From Chloroflexia bacterium (lineage in GTDB: Bacteria; Chloroflexota; Chloroflexia; QHBQ01; JADMIH01), in the NCBI GenBank assembly GCA_025927935.1, contig JAICKM010000020.1:1-22895 (forward strand): a stretch of DNA of 22,895 nt, given 5' to 3'. The notes beneath the pieces were generated by a model. The model did no database searches. It was not told the origin of the DNA and saw only the letters and a list, made by a program, of their open reading frames with translations. Below are positions 7,166 to 14,496 of this stretch, one piece after another. Each line of letters begins with the position of its first letter. The stretch's first letter is position 1. The translations under genes were made by a program, and so were the position numbers.

Positions 7166-8295
7166 ATATCGGCACCGGCACACAAGACATCTTGCTGTTC
7201 GACAGCGATGAGCCGATTGAGAATTGCATGCAGTTGATCCTGCCCGCGCCCACGGTGGCCGTGGCCGGGCGCATCCGCGCCGCCACGGCGGCCCGCCGCC
7301 CGGTGGTGCTCGACGGGACGATCATGGGCGGCGGGCCGTGCGCCTGGGCCGCCGAGGATCATCTGCGGGCGGGCTACCCGCTCTATGCCACTCCGGACGC
7401 GGCGCGGACCTTTGACGACGACCTGGAGCGGGTCGCGGCCATGGGCGTTACCCTGATCGATCCCGCCGAGGTGGCCGGGCGGGCGGCGGGGGCGGTGCGC
7501 GTGGAAATGCGCGACTTCGACCCCGCGGCCATCCTGGTGGCGCTGGCCGGGTTCGGCGTGGACCCGCGCGTGGATGCGCTTTGCGTGGCCGTCTTCGACC
7601 ACGGCAACTCGCCGCCGGGTTACAGCGACCGGCGCTTCCGCTTCGATTACCTAGCGGACCGCCTGGCGGCAGGCGGGCGCACCGATCTGGCGGCCTTTGC
7701 CTTCCTGCGCGACGCAATCCCGCCCGCCATGACCCGGCTGCGCGCCGCCGCGCACAGCCCCACCGGCGCCCTGGCCGAGTTGCCGCTGCTGGCGATGGAC
7801 ACCGGCCCGGCGGCAGTCCTTGGCACGCTCGAAGTGTCCGCCGTGCGCGCCGCCGCCACCGCCACGGGGGCGCTGGTAGTCAACGTGGGCAACTTCCACA
7901 CGCTGGCCTTCCACCTGGTGGGCGGCGCCGTCGCCGGGTTGTTCGAGCACCACACCGGCGAACTGACCACGGCCCAACTGGCCGGGCTACTGGATCGCCT
8001 GGCCGCGGGCACGCTGACCAACGACGAGGTCTTCCACACGCAAGGTCACGGCGCCCTGGTGCTGAGTCCCCCCGCCGCGCCCCCGGCGCTCTGCGCCGTC
8101 ACCGGCCCGCGCCGCGCCAAGCTGACCGCCGCGCCGTTGCCCTGGCCCATCCTGCCCGCCGTGCCGCACGGCGCGATGATGCTGACTGGCTGCTTCGCCC
8201 TCCTGCGCGCCCTGGCCCACCACTGGCCCCCGGCTCAGGCGCCGGTCGCCGCCGTGCTCGGCGCGGACGAGTGGTCGGTGGTCAGTGGTCAATGA
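7147..8295 (+). CDS. DUF1786 family protein (ASKHA-like fold)
   Basis: This 382-residue cytoplasmic protein resembles the DUF1786 family, sometimes annotated as a pyruvate formate-lyase-activating-like protein; I know no demonstrated function. The N-terminal LAVDIGTGTQDILLF resembles the phosphate-1 motif of the actin/hexokinase/Hsp70 superfamily, GTIMGGGPCAWA (about 58-69) and VVNVGNFHTLAFHL (about 240) are Gly-rich nucleotide-binding-like segments, and MDTGPAAVLG lies between. The start overlaps murI by 19 bases and has AAGGAG 8 bases upstream, so it is co-expressed with murI. Oddly, the last residues (WSVVSGQ) are encoded by a tandem GTGGTCA heptamer repeat that recurs inverted at the end of the convergent gene, so the native C-terminus has probably been replaced or extended by repeat DNA. 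Family assignment rests on recalled motifs only. Confidence 0.8.
   Translation: MRILAVDIGTGTQDILLFDSDEPIENCMQLILPAPTVAVAGRIRAATAARRPVVLDGTIMGGGPCAWAAEDHLRAGYPLYATPDAARTFDDDLERVAAMGVTLIDPAEVAGRAAGAVRVEMRDFDPAAILVALAGFGVDPRVDALCVAVFDHGNSPPGYSDRRFRFDYLADRLAAGGRTDLAAFAFLRDAIPPAMTRLRAAAHSPTGALAELPLLAMDTGPAAVLGTLEVSAVRAAATATGALVVNVGNFHTLAFHLVGGAVAGLFEHHTGELTTAQLAGLLDRLAAGTLTNDEVFHTQGHGALVLSPPAAPPALCAVTGPRRAKLTAAPLPWPILPAVPHGAMMLTGCFALLRALAHHWPPAQAPVAAVLGADEWSVVSGQ
8271..8291 (+). repeat. GTGGTCA heptamer tandem repeat (three copies)
   Basis: GTGGTCG, GTGGTCA and GTGGTCA stand head to tail and encode the end of the DUF1786 protein. The last 14 bases recur as a perfect inverted copy at 8424-8437. 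Confidence 0.8.
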
Positions 8296-8346
8296 TGTGC
8301 CTGCGGCACCGCTACGCGATCAGTAAGACGGCTAAGTCGCATGCAT

Positions 8347-8381
8347 AAAAAAGCAGGGGCGGGTGTTCTACCCGCCCCTGC
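8347..8381 (-). terminator. Terminator of the Kelch-like SLH gene
   Basis: On the - strand, GCAGGGGCGGGT (8381-8370) pairs with ACCCGCCCCTGC (8364-8353) across a 5-base loop, a perfect 12-bp stem followed by six U (A-run 8347-8352). It ends the leftward SLH gene (stop at 8437). The stem also lies downstream of the rightward DUF1786 gene but has no U-tract in that direction. Confidence 0.9.
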
Positions 8382-8423
8382 CGCTATGTACCGTCTAACG
8401 TAACGCCTGATCACGCATCGTAC

Positions 8424-8437
8424 TGACCACTGACCAC
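8424..8437 (-). repeat. GTGGTCA heptamer repeat, inverted copy
   Basis: Two tandem TGACCAC units are the perfect reverse complement of 8278-8291. The last base is the final base of the stop codon of the leftward SLH gene, so the repeat abuts the ends of both convergent genes and brackets the terminator. Confidence 0.8.
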
Positions 8438-11007
8438 TATCGTTGCGTCACCGCGAAGTACAGCATCTTCGAGAGCTGGCCGCGGGTGCCGTTGTTGCCG
8501 GGCCGATAGCTGAATGTACCGTTACCGTTATCATAGCCGGACACCACACCCTTGGCGACTACGGTCTCGATGTGCTGATAGAAGACGCTGCCCGGCGGCA
8601 CATCTTGGAAGTGGGCGGTGGGCGGGTCCAGCAGCGTCCAGCCCTTCGCCAGGGCGATGATCTTGGCGAGCTGGCCGCGCGTGATGTTGTTGCCGGGGCG
8701 ATACTCCAGGCAGCCGGCGCCGCAGGTGTAGCCCGAGATCACGCCATGGCTGACGGCCGTCTCGATGTGCTGGTAGAAGACGCTGCCGGGCGGCACGTCG
8801 CGGAAGGTGGGCGTGGCCGGGTTGAGCAGCGGCCAGCCCATCGCCAGGCTCACCATCTTGGCGAACTGGCCGCGCGTGGTGTTGTTGCCGGGCCGGAAGG
8901 TGAACGTGTTGTTCCCGGCGTCATAGCCCGAGATCACGCCCCGGCAGGCCAGGTATTCCACCGGCGTGTAGTAGTAGTCGCTGAGGAACACGTCGAGGAA
9001 GCTCTGTCCATCCGTCTGGGCTATGCAGCCCACCATCGGACCGATGATATCGTCGCTCGGCTGCAGATCGGGGATATAGTGGTTGCGGTTCTCCCAACCG
9101 TAGTAGTTCATCACGCCGCGGGCGGTTGGTTGCCAGGGATAGGTGGTAACCACCGTCTGCGCCCCTGGTTGCAAAGAGGCCGGCAGGACCACGCGGCCAA
9201 AGGTATCGCTGGAATCGGATGCATTCGGCGGCCGCGTGAGACCGACAAAGATATCCGCCTCTAGCGGCGCTCCCGCGGGAATGGCTACCGTACCCTCATT
9301 GCGCACGGTCACTTTAAACTGCACCGGATGCTGCAAACTGGGCCGTGCACCCCCATAGGGTATCACTTCCGCACCTGCCGCGACCAGATTAGATCCAGGA
9401 ATAGTCGGGGTGGCTGTGGGCGTTGGCGGTGTTTGATACTGCACTTTAACCCAATTGAGCACTGGGGTCCGCGTCAGGGCGGTTTCCGCTCGACTCAGCT
9501 CGACCCGATACTGGAAAAACTGGCCGAACTCGGTCAGGCTAATTTCCTGTGTGTGGGTGATGCCGCTAGCGAGTGTAAACGTGCGGGTGAATGGCACTGG
9601 CGCGCCGTTTTCGAAAAAGTCGCGGTTGCTGCTCACCCGGTAAGTGATGGTCATAGTCACGGGCACACCGGGAGCGACGCTGGAATTAGCGCTCATACTA
9701 AGCAGTTCATACGGCGTACCGAGGTCGATGCCCCGTGAGGTGAAGACGCCAGTGGGCGCCCGCGTGGGGCCGCCGCCCGCGCCACAAGCCGTCTGGCCGA
9801 AGCGCACCGAGTCGAGGGCGGCGCCGTTGGCGTCCGCACCGTCGATGACATAGAGCCAACCGTCGGCGCTAGCGACCATGGTATGGGCGAAGCGGGCCGT
9901 GTCCAGGGCGGTCGTCTCATACCAGCCCGTGGCCGTGAAATTGGGCGGACCGTCAAGGAGCGTCGCCGCCACGTAATTGGTCAGATCGGTCGGCGTGTTG
10001 TTGGTGGCGCCGCCGCTGATAAACAGGTTGCCGCCGCCGGCACAGCCATAGGCCACCCCGGCCGCCGAGGAGAGCGGGCGCTGGTAACTGGTGTTTGCCA
10101 CCCAGGGACCCAGGTTACCCGCGCTGTTCACCGCGGCGCTATAGACATCGGCCACGCTGCTGCTGCCCGCGTTGGTTTGCCCGGTCGCCACGAAGAGGCG
10201 CGAGGCGCCGTCCTGTGTGTAGCCCATCACGATATGGTCGTTCACGCCCCCGGCGTAGACACCCGGCAGGGGCGTGGTTTCGGTCCAGGCGCTCAGGGGG
10301 CCGCCACCGCCGACGTTGCTGAAATAAACCTTGCTGTAATACTGCCCGTTATTGCCCGCGCCGCCGACAATATAAATGTGCCCGTTCACCGCGGCGGCAC
10401 CCAGGTGGCTGAGCCGGAACGGCAACGGCACTGCATCCGCCGTCCACGCCGATAACTGGCCCGTGCTGGTGTTCACCGTGGCGCGATAGACGACGTTGCT
10501 CTGCTGTGTAATCCCGCCGATAACCACCACCCCGCCCATCACGTAAATGGTATTGCCCACCGTTGCGGAAGCGGGGGCGGCCAGGGCTTGCGGCAGGCTG
10601 GAGACCGCGGTCCAGGTGGAGAGGCCATGGCCGCCGTTCACGTCGATAGACGCCATATAGCAGCTTGCCAGCAGCGTAGGCGGGGCGAGGTTGTCCGCTT
10701 GGCCGCCGCAGGTATAGATAAAGTTACCCACGCGGACGCTGGTGTGATAGAACCGGGGCGGCAGGCCAGTGCTGACGGTCGAATGCCAGGCGCCGGCTAG
10801 CCCCACCGCCTGCAAGTCGACCGAGCCGTCATCGATTGCGGGCGCCAGCTCAGTGTGGAAAAAGGTGCCCTGCTGGAAGTCCGCGGTAGTCGTGTCGAAG
10901 ACACTGAATACATTCGCCCGCACAACAGGCCCTCCAACTGCCAGGCTACCGATGAGGGCAACGGCCGCGGCAAGAATCGCCAGGAGCGCAGTGAGTTTGC
11001 GGTTCAT
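8437..11007 (-). CDS. Secreted Kelch-like propeller protein with three SLH domains
   Basis: This 856-residue protein has a signal peptide (MNRKLTALLAILAAAVALIGSLAVGG...VRA), then blades typical of a Kelch-like propeller (about 70-405: 'xxxGNxIYVMGG', 'NGHIYIVGGAG', 'LFVATGQTN', 'NLFISGGATN', 'WLYVIDGAD'), a beta-sandwich-like part (about 410-525), a short TPTPTATPT linker (about 529), a CARDB-like domain (about 535-650) and three SLH domains (about 660-856). SLH 2 and 3 share DVPPGSVFYQHIET, and the DNA at 8564-8604 and 8759-8799 matches at 38 of 41 bases, a sign of recent domain duplication. AAGGA lies 8 bases before the ATG. It follows the TadG gene but a terminator stands between and no clear promoter is seen in the 79-base gap, so partial read-through is possible. 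Likely a surface-anchored binding or adhesion protein; ligand unknown. Confidence 0.88.
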   Translation of the reverse strand: MNRKLTALLAILAAAVALIGSLAVGGPVVRANVFSVFDTTTADFQQGTFFHTELAPAIDDGSVDLQAVGLAGAWHSTVSTGLPPRFYHTSVRVGNFIYTCGGQADNLAPPTLLASCYMASIDVNGGHGLSTWTAVSSLPQALAAPASATVGNTIYVMGGVVVIGGITQQSNVVYRATVNTSTGQLSAWTADAVPLPFRLSHLGAAAVNGHIYIVGGAGNNGQYYSKVYFSNVGGGGPLSAWTETTPLPGVYAGGVNDHIVMGYTQDGASRLFVATGQTNAGSSSVADVYSAAVNSAGNLGPWVANTSYQRPLSSAAGVAYGCAGGGNLFISGGATNNTPTDLTNYVAATLLDGPPNFTATGWYETTALDTARFAHTMVASADGWLYVIDGADANGAALDSVRFGQTACGAGGGPTRAPTGVFTSRGIDLGTPYELLSMSANSSVAPGVPVTMTITYRVSSNRDFFENGAPVPFTRTFTLASGITHTQEISLTEFGQFFQYRVELSRAETALTRTPVLNWVKVQYQTPPTPTATPTIPGSNLVAAGAEVIPYGGARPSLQHPVQFKVTVRNEGTVAIPAGAPLEADIFVGLTRPPNASDSSDTFGRVVLPASLQPGAQTVVTTYPWQPTARGVMNYYGWENRNHYIPDLQPSDDIIGPMVGCIAQTDGQSFLDVFLSDYYYTPVEYLACRGVISGYDAGNNTFTFRPGNNTTRGQFAKMVSLAMGWPLLNPATPTFRDVPPGSVFYQHIETAVSHGVISGYTCGAGCLEYRPGNNITRGQLAKIIALAKGWTLLDPPTAHFQDVPPGSVFYQHIETVVAKGVVSGYDNGNGTFSYRPGNNGTRGQLSKMLYFAVTQR

Positions 11008-11037
11008 GATGGGGATCCTTCTTCTGTGCTAGACAAC

Positions 11038-11074
11038 AAAAATTGGCCGGTGCGCGCTCCCGCACGCACCGGCC
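11038..11074 (-). terminator. Terminator after the TadG-like gene
   Basis: On the - strand, GGCCGGTGCG (11074-11065) pairs with CGCACCGGCC (11054-11045), a perfect 10-bp stem with a 10-base loop, followed by AA and TTTTT (A-run 11038-11042). It lies 13 bases after the TadG-like stop codon. Confidence 0.85.
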
Positions 11075-11086
11075 GCGAGGAAATAC

Positions 11087-12358
11087 TCAGCGGGTCATGT
11101 TGACGACGGTCATGCCGTTCTTGAGCGCGCGGCCCAGGCCCACACCCACGTTGGCATTGGTGCGCGCCTGGCCGGCCGACCAGCCCCAGCCCATGAACTG
11201 GCCCTGGAGGAACGACCGATTGCCGTTGCAGCTCTCACCGGAGGTCGGGTGCAGCACCTTGAAAGCCGCAACATTCACCACATGATAGGCCAGGTTGGTG
11301 CCTGTCTGCCCGTTGCTGCGATCGCTGATCGGGATGAAGACCGTCTGGCCCACATCGCCGGCCGCCTGCATCGCCAGGCAGTCCTGGTTTCCAATGTTGC
11401 CGGTCTCGGAGTCCATCCAGAGGCCCGTGGAGCCAGGGTTGGTGCCGTCCCAGCCGAGCGGCATGAAATCATAGAGTACGGCGCCACCTTGTGCCCGGTT
11501 CGGATCGCGCATCTGCTCGACCCAGCCGGCGATCCGATTGTTGGCCGACACAGCGAAGCCGTTCTGTAACCAGGTGGTGATGTCCCTACCGCTGCAACCG
11601 TTGATACCACCGGCGTTGGAACCCTGACCCAGGCAGACCTTGCCCCAGCTACCAGGGCCGTAGTTGACGTTGAAGTCGAAGAGTTGCGTCGGGCCGCCGT
11701 TGACGTTGACGGTGCTGGTGTAGATCGTGATCGGCCACAGGACGGGGCCACCGGCCGGGCCGCCTTGCGGCGCGATGCCCGCGACCGACTGCATCGCCGC
11801 GCTGCCGTTGGCGTCAGCCGAGACATGGTCCCAACCGATCAGCCGGGCGAAGTAGGTCTCCGAGCGGGCGACGGTCTTCACATAGACGCCTGCCACGCCG
11901 TCCGATCCCGCGTAGGAGAACGGCACGGTGTTCACGGCGCCCACGGCGGAGGCGCCGTAGCGCTGGCCGTTGCTGTCCACATAGTAGGCTTCGAGATCGC
12001 CGGTACCCGCCTGGGCATTGTACGGCGTGGTGCTCACGTTGCTGCCCGCGGCCTGCAGAGCAGCCTTGATCGCTTGCAGCACGCCCGCGTTCTGGTCGGG
12101 GGTGAGGGACCCAACGCAGTTGGTCTCGCCGGAGCGCGGAGTGCAACCGTTGTTCATGTTGGCGCTAAAGTAGAGTCGCAGTTGGTTGGTGCCCGCCAGG
12201 GCGGCGCCGTCCACGGCGTTCTGGGCGATACGGCGCTGGGCGAAGGCGTTGCCGCCGTCAACCGCCAGGGCCACCAGGGCCATCAGGCCGATCAGGGCGC
12301 CGGCGATGATGATAATCGCCTGCCCCTGCTGTTTGCGCCCGAGTACTCGCTTACGCAT
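11087..12358 (-). CDS. TadG-like pilus-associated protein
   Basis: This 423-residue protein has the N-terminal hallmark of Flp pilus-assembly TadG-like proteins: RKQQGQAIIIIAGALIG, one hydrophobic helix (about 13-36), then AVDGGNAFAQRRIAQNAVDGAALAGT. The rest is extracytoplasmic, beta-rich and contains several cysteines, without a recognisable von Willebrand domain. The ATG at 12358 is preferred: AAAGGA lies 9 bases upstream, whereas the in-frame GTG at 12379 would put that site inside the gene. It is the third gene of a leftward run (TadE, TadE, TadG) and ends at a strong terminator. TadE/TadG proteins are membrane-anchored, pseudopilin-like parts of Tad secretion systems; no TadA ATPase, TadB/C or prepilin peptidase gene is in this window. 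The name TadG is by N-terminal motif only. Confidence 0.85.
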   Translation of the reverse strand: MRKRVLGRKQQGQAIIIIAGALIGLMALVALAVDGGNAFAQRRIAQNAVDGAALAGTNQLRLYFSANMNNGCTPRSGETNCVGSLTPDQNAGVLQAIKAALQAAGSNVSTTPYNAQAGTGDLEAYYVDSNGQRYGASAVGAVNTVPFSYAGSDGVAGVYVKTVARSETYFARLIGWDHVSADANGSAAMQSVAGIAPQGGPAGGPVLWPITIYTSTVNVNGGPTQLFDFNVNYGPGSWGKVCLGQGSNAGGINGCSGRDITTWLQNGFAVSANNRIAGWVEQMRDPNRAQGGAVLYDFMPLGWDGTNPGSTGLWMDSETGNIGNQDCLAMQAAGDVGQTVFIPISDRSNGQTGTNLAYHVVNVAAFKVLHPTSGESCNGNRSFLQGQFMGWGWSAGQARTNANVGVGLGRALKNGMTVVNMTR

Positions 12359-12491
12359 TGTGATAAATCCTTTCTCCACTACGATAATTTGAAGTTACCG
12401 TTACACTTACGGATACGGACCTGGTGTGTGGGGCCGTTCCAGGGGCGGCCCCGCCCCGCGCCCAAAGAACCGATTGAGCCTGCCCCGCGCA

Positions 12492-13004
12492 TTACTGCGG
12501 CAAGGGCGTGGGCGTCGGGCAGTTCGAACTGTGGCTGCTCGACGTGGTGAAATTACTGGGCGCCGAAGCGCCGATGGTTAGGGTACGGAAGCCCAGGAAA
12601 CTGGGAAAGAACAGGTCGTTCATATGGTAGCTGACGCTCACATTGAACGTCTTGCCCAGGCAGCGCTGGGCGGGCGGCACGTCCACCGAGACGTCGCCGT
12701 TGCCGATGTTCACATTGTTGGGCGAGATGACCGCGCCCATCACGCGGGCGGCGACGTTCTTCGCCCGGCCCTGGAAGGTATCGTCCACCGAGCTGCAGTC
12801 GAGGCTACAGTCGTTGTCGGGTTGGGTCGCCAGGTAGCCGGCACCTTCGCCGGCCATGTTCTGCACCACGATCCAGGTGTAGAAGGCGCGACCCATGTCC
12901 ACCGAGGCTGCCAGCAACATCAGCAGCAGGAACGAGCCCAGGGCGAACTCGACTATACTTTGTGCTTTCCGGCTCTGCCGGGCTTTATGCATCATCGCTT
13001 TCAT
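12492..13004 (-). CDS. TadE-like pseudopilin (second copy)
   Basis: This 170-residue protein has the TadE signature: a short basic start, then KAQSIVEFALGSFLLLMLLAASVDMGRAFYTWIVVQNMAGEGA, with the Glu of VEFAL at +5-like position before a hydrophobic helix (about residues 17-40) and the conserved amphipathic continuation. The remainder (about 45-170) is extracytoplasmic, with paired cysteines (NDCSLDC) and a Ser/Thr-rich tail ending SNCPTPTPLPQ. The start at 13004 is chosen because GAGGGA lies 7-8 bases upstream; the frame is open to 13091 but that extension is highly basic, unlike the family. It lies 134 bases after the first TadE gene and 133 bases before the TadG gene, wide gaps for an operon but without visible terminators. 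Confidence 0.85.
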   Translation of the reverse strand: MKAMMHKARQSRKAQSIVEFALGSFLLLMLLAASVDMGRAFYTWIVVQNMAGEGAGYLATQPDNDCSLDCSSVDDTFQGRAKNVAARVMGAVISPNNVNIGNGDVSVDVPPAQRCLGKTFNVSVSYHMNDLFFPSFLGFRTLTIGASAPSNFTTSSSHSSNCPTPTPLPQ

Positions 13005-13138
13005 CGCTTTTCCCTCGTGCGTTCCGCTACGGACAGGTTGGGTTGCTGTTTCCCGCCGATGCGATCGTCGATGTTTTCGTATCTGTGCCACAAGCTGTGG
13101 TCACACTCACCGTAACCGTTAAGCAGATATTACCCATC

Positions 13139-13747
13139 TTAGGGATTACCGCCGCCCGCGCCGGGGTCGTAACCGCAGGTGGGGGGATTCGGCACGGACG
13201 TTTCGTTGTTGTTGATTGTGCGCGCCGACACCATCTGCACGGTCAGGCCGCTCGCCGGAAGGACCTTGTCGAGGATGCCCACGACGAAGTGAAACTGGTA
13301 CGTCGTCGTCACCACCACGCGGTCGCGGCCCACCACGAAGTTGGCCGCCCCGCCGCTGATCGGGTAGTACGGCGGGTTGGGATTGCCCGTATCGTACCCA
13401 ACCTCGACCCCCACATCCCTGGGGTTCAGCAACACCACGCGGGCCTGGGCCTGGGCGACGATGTTGCACGGGTCATCACTGTGCGCGATGGCCGGATAGG
13501 TATTGAGGCCGTCCCTGGCGGTGGAGATGATCTCCAGCGGGTGGGTGGCCCCGTAGCGGGTGCCCTCCTGGGCCGCCGAGGAGATCTGGCTGAAAATGAA
13601 CATCAGCCGGCCCATCTCCAGGATGCCGAAGAGGAGCATGAACAGGATCATCGAGATGAAGGCGAACTCGATCAGCCCCTGGGCCTTGCTTCGTCGATTA
13701 ACTATCCGTTTGTTAAGGTACGGAATCTTTTCTATGATTCGCGCCAT
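13139..13747 (-). CDS. TadE-like pseudopilin (first copy)
   Basis: This 202-residue protein starts with a basic stretch (NKRIVNRRSK) and then AQGLIEFAFISMILFMLLFG, the TadE helix with its conserved Glu, continuing ILEMGRLMFIFSQISSAAQEGTRYGA, the amphipathic part. The extracytoplasmic region (about 60-202) is beta-rich. GGGAG lies 9 bases before the ATG. It heads the leftward TadE-TadE-TadG run and has a good promoter about 100 bases upstream. Its likely role is as a minor pseudopilin or membrane-anchored part of a Tad-type fibre or secretion apparatus, whose motor genes must be elsewhere. The two TadE copies share only the helix region, so they are old paralogues. Confidence 0.88.
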   Translation of the reverse strand: MARIIEKIPYLNKRIVNRRSKAQGLIEFAFISMILFMLLFGILEMGRLMFIFSQISSAAQEGTRYGATHPLEIISTARDGLNTYPAIAHSDDPCNIVAQAQARVVLLNPRDVGVEVGYDTGNPNPPYYPISGGAANFVVGRDRVVVTTTYQFHFVVGILDKVLPASGLTVQMVSARTINNNETSVPNPPTCGYDPGAGGGNP

Positions 13748-13825
13748 ATCGAGTTTCTCCCTTCCAACACCCCGTGCGTGCCACGCCTCGGGCTACCGGG
13801 GACATTGCCACATCTGCGCGGGCCT

Positions 13826-13842
13826 GGAGGTCGTTAACCTCC
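13826..13842. promoter_or_regulatory. Palindrome over the tad transcription start
   Basis: GGAGGT (13826-13831) and ACCTCC (13837-13842) form a perfect 6-bp inverted repeat with a 5-base centre, placed where transcription from the promoter at 13846-13875 should begin (about 13839). It could be an operator or a 5'-end hairpin; short, so chance is possible. Confidence 0.35.
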
Positions 13843-13845
13843 TTC

Positions 13846-13875
13846 ATTATAGATGGCCTGGAGAGCCGCTCACAA
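13846..13875 (-). promoter_or_regulatory. Promoter of the TadE-TadE-TadG run
   Basis: On the - strand TTGTGA (13875-13870) and a perfect TATAAT (13851-13846) are 18 bases apart, about 100 bases before the first TadE start codon. Confidence 0.6.
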
Positions 13876-13982
13876 TAGGAAATTGGTCCCGTTAGCCCGC
13901 TGGGGGCAAAAAATCAGATAGCCCAATAGTACTATCTTTCTACTACCATGAATAGTTGCAGTCAAATGGGAGCAGGTACAGC

Positions 13983-14009
13983 CCTTACCGCGTCCGGTAA
14001 ACTGGTAAG
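13983..14009. repeat. Inverted repeat CCTTACC/GGTAAGG
   Basis: Perfect 7-base arms (13983-13989 and 14003-14009) with a 13-base centre; CCTTACC recurs at 14076-14082. It might be a set of regulator sites, but no matching regulator is known to me. Confidence 0.35.
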
Positions 14010-14203
14010 GTGCGAGCGGAAGGAGCGCCGGCGGCGTGCCTGGGGCCGACCGCTGCGCCCATTATACTCGATTCACCTTACCAACCAATAGGCCGTCCGG
14101 GGCGAGGATGGCCCGGACAAATGTGCCGATTAGCAGGCATCCGGCGCCGCTCGGCGGCTCAAGCCGCCGGCTACTCTTACGAAGGCCCGCTAGCGCGGCC
14201 GCC

Positions 14204-14237
14204 CTCATTCCCGTGTCACTCTCATTCCCGTGTCACT
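14204..14237. repeat. 17-bp tandem direct repeat
   Basis: CTCATTCCCGTGTCACT occurs twice head to tail (14204-14220, 14221-14237). The second copy runs into the left arm of the adjacent palindromic element, suggesting a slippage duplication at the element's edge. Confidence 0.8.
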
Positions 14238-14305
14238 CTGAGCGCAGCGAAGAGTCTCGTCTTGTGCCCCACCGAGACGAGATTCTTCGCTACGCTCAGA
14301 ATGAC
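14232..14305. repeat. Dispersed palindromic repeat, copy A
   Basis: Two 30-base arms (14232-14261 and 14276-14305) are inverted repeats with 3 mismatches around a 14-base centre. The core TCTTCGCTNCGCTCAGAATGAC is the kind of dispersed palindrome that yields spurious peptides such as SERSEES and ILSAAKNL in many bacterial genomes. Other copies lie at 14341-14407 and 17171-17244. Confidence 0.8.
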
Positions 14306-14340
14306 AATTGCGGCGGCGGGACGCGCTGCTCCCCATGTCC

Positions 14341-14407
14341 TCTTCGCTGCGCTCAGGTCTCGTCTTGGCCCCACCGAGACGAGATTCTTCGCTGCGCTCA
14401 GAATGAC
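14341..14407. repeat. Dispersed palindromic repeat, copy B (rearranged)
   Basis: The right half (14378-14407) matches copy A, and the centre (TTGGCCCCACCGA) is almost the same as in A. The left arm, however, is in the right-arm orientation: TCTTCGCTGCGCTCAG occurs as a 16-bp direct repeat at 14341-14356 and 14386-14401. Only TCTCGTC/GACGAGA (14358-14364, 14378-14384) remains inverted. Confidence 0.75.
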
Positions 14408-14438
14408 AAGTGCGGCGGCGCCGGGCGCTGGCGGGCGC

Positions 14439-14472
14439 AAAAAAGGAGGGGCGGGCATTGGCCCGCCCCTCC
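14439..14472 (-). terminator. Terminator of sufB
   Basis: On the - strand GGAGGGGCGGGC (14472-14461) pairs with GCCCGCCCCTCC (14456-14445) over a 4-base loop and is followed by six U (A-run 14439-14444). It lies 24 bases after the sufB stop codon. Confidence 0.93.
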
Positions 14473-14496
14473 TGGGGGTTGCGTGATCGACGGCGA

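Larger units (their letters stand above)
13748..14438. other. Gene-free region rich in promoters and inverted repeats
   Basis: I see no gene here. From left to right there is the tad promoter (13846-13875), a palindrome over its start site (13826-13842), AT-rich DNA with the palindrome ATAGTACTAT (13926-13935) nested with GATAG/CTATC (13917-13936), an inverted repeat CCTTACC/GGTAAGG (13983-13989, 14003-14009) with a further CCTTACC at 14076-14082, a 17-bp tandem repeat (14204-14237) and two palindromic repeat elements (14232-14305 and 14341-14407). Open frames across it encode only repeat-derived peptides. Confidence 0.7.

Noticed and set aside
8443..9264. 273-codon + strand frame opposite the SLH domains
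   Set aside because: The opposite strand has clear SLH domains and a signal peptide; this frame is a shadow.
11684..12550. 288-codon + strand frame opposite the TadG-like gene
   Set aside because: Opposite strand has the TadG N-terminal motif with a good ribosome binding site; no family pattern in this frame.
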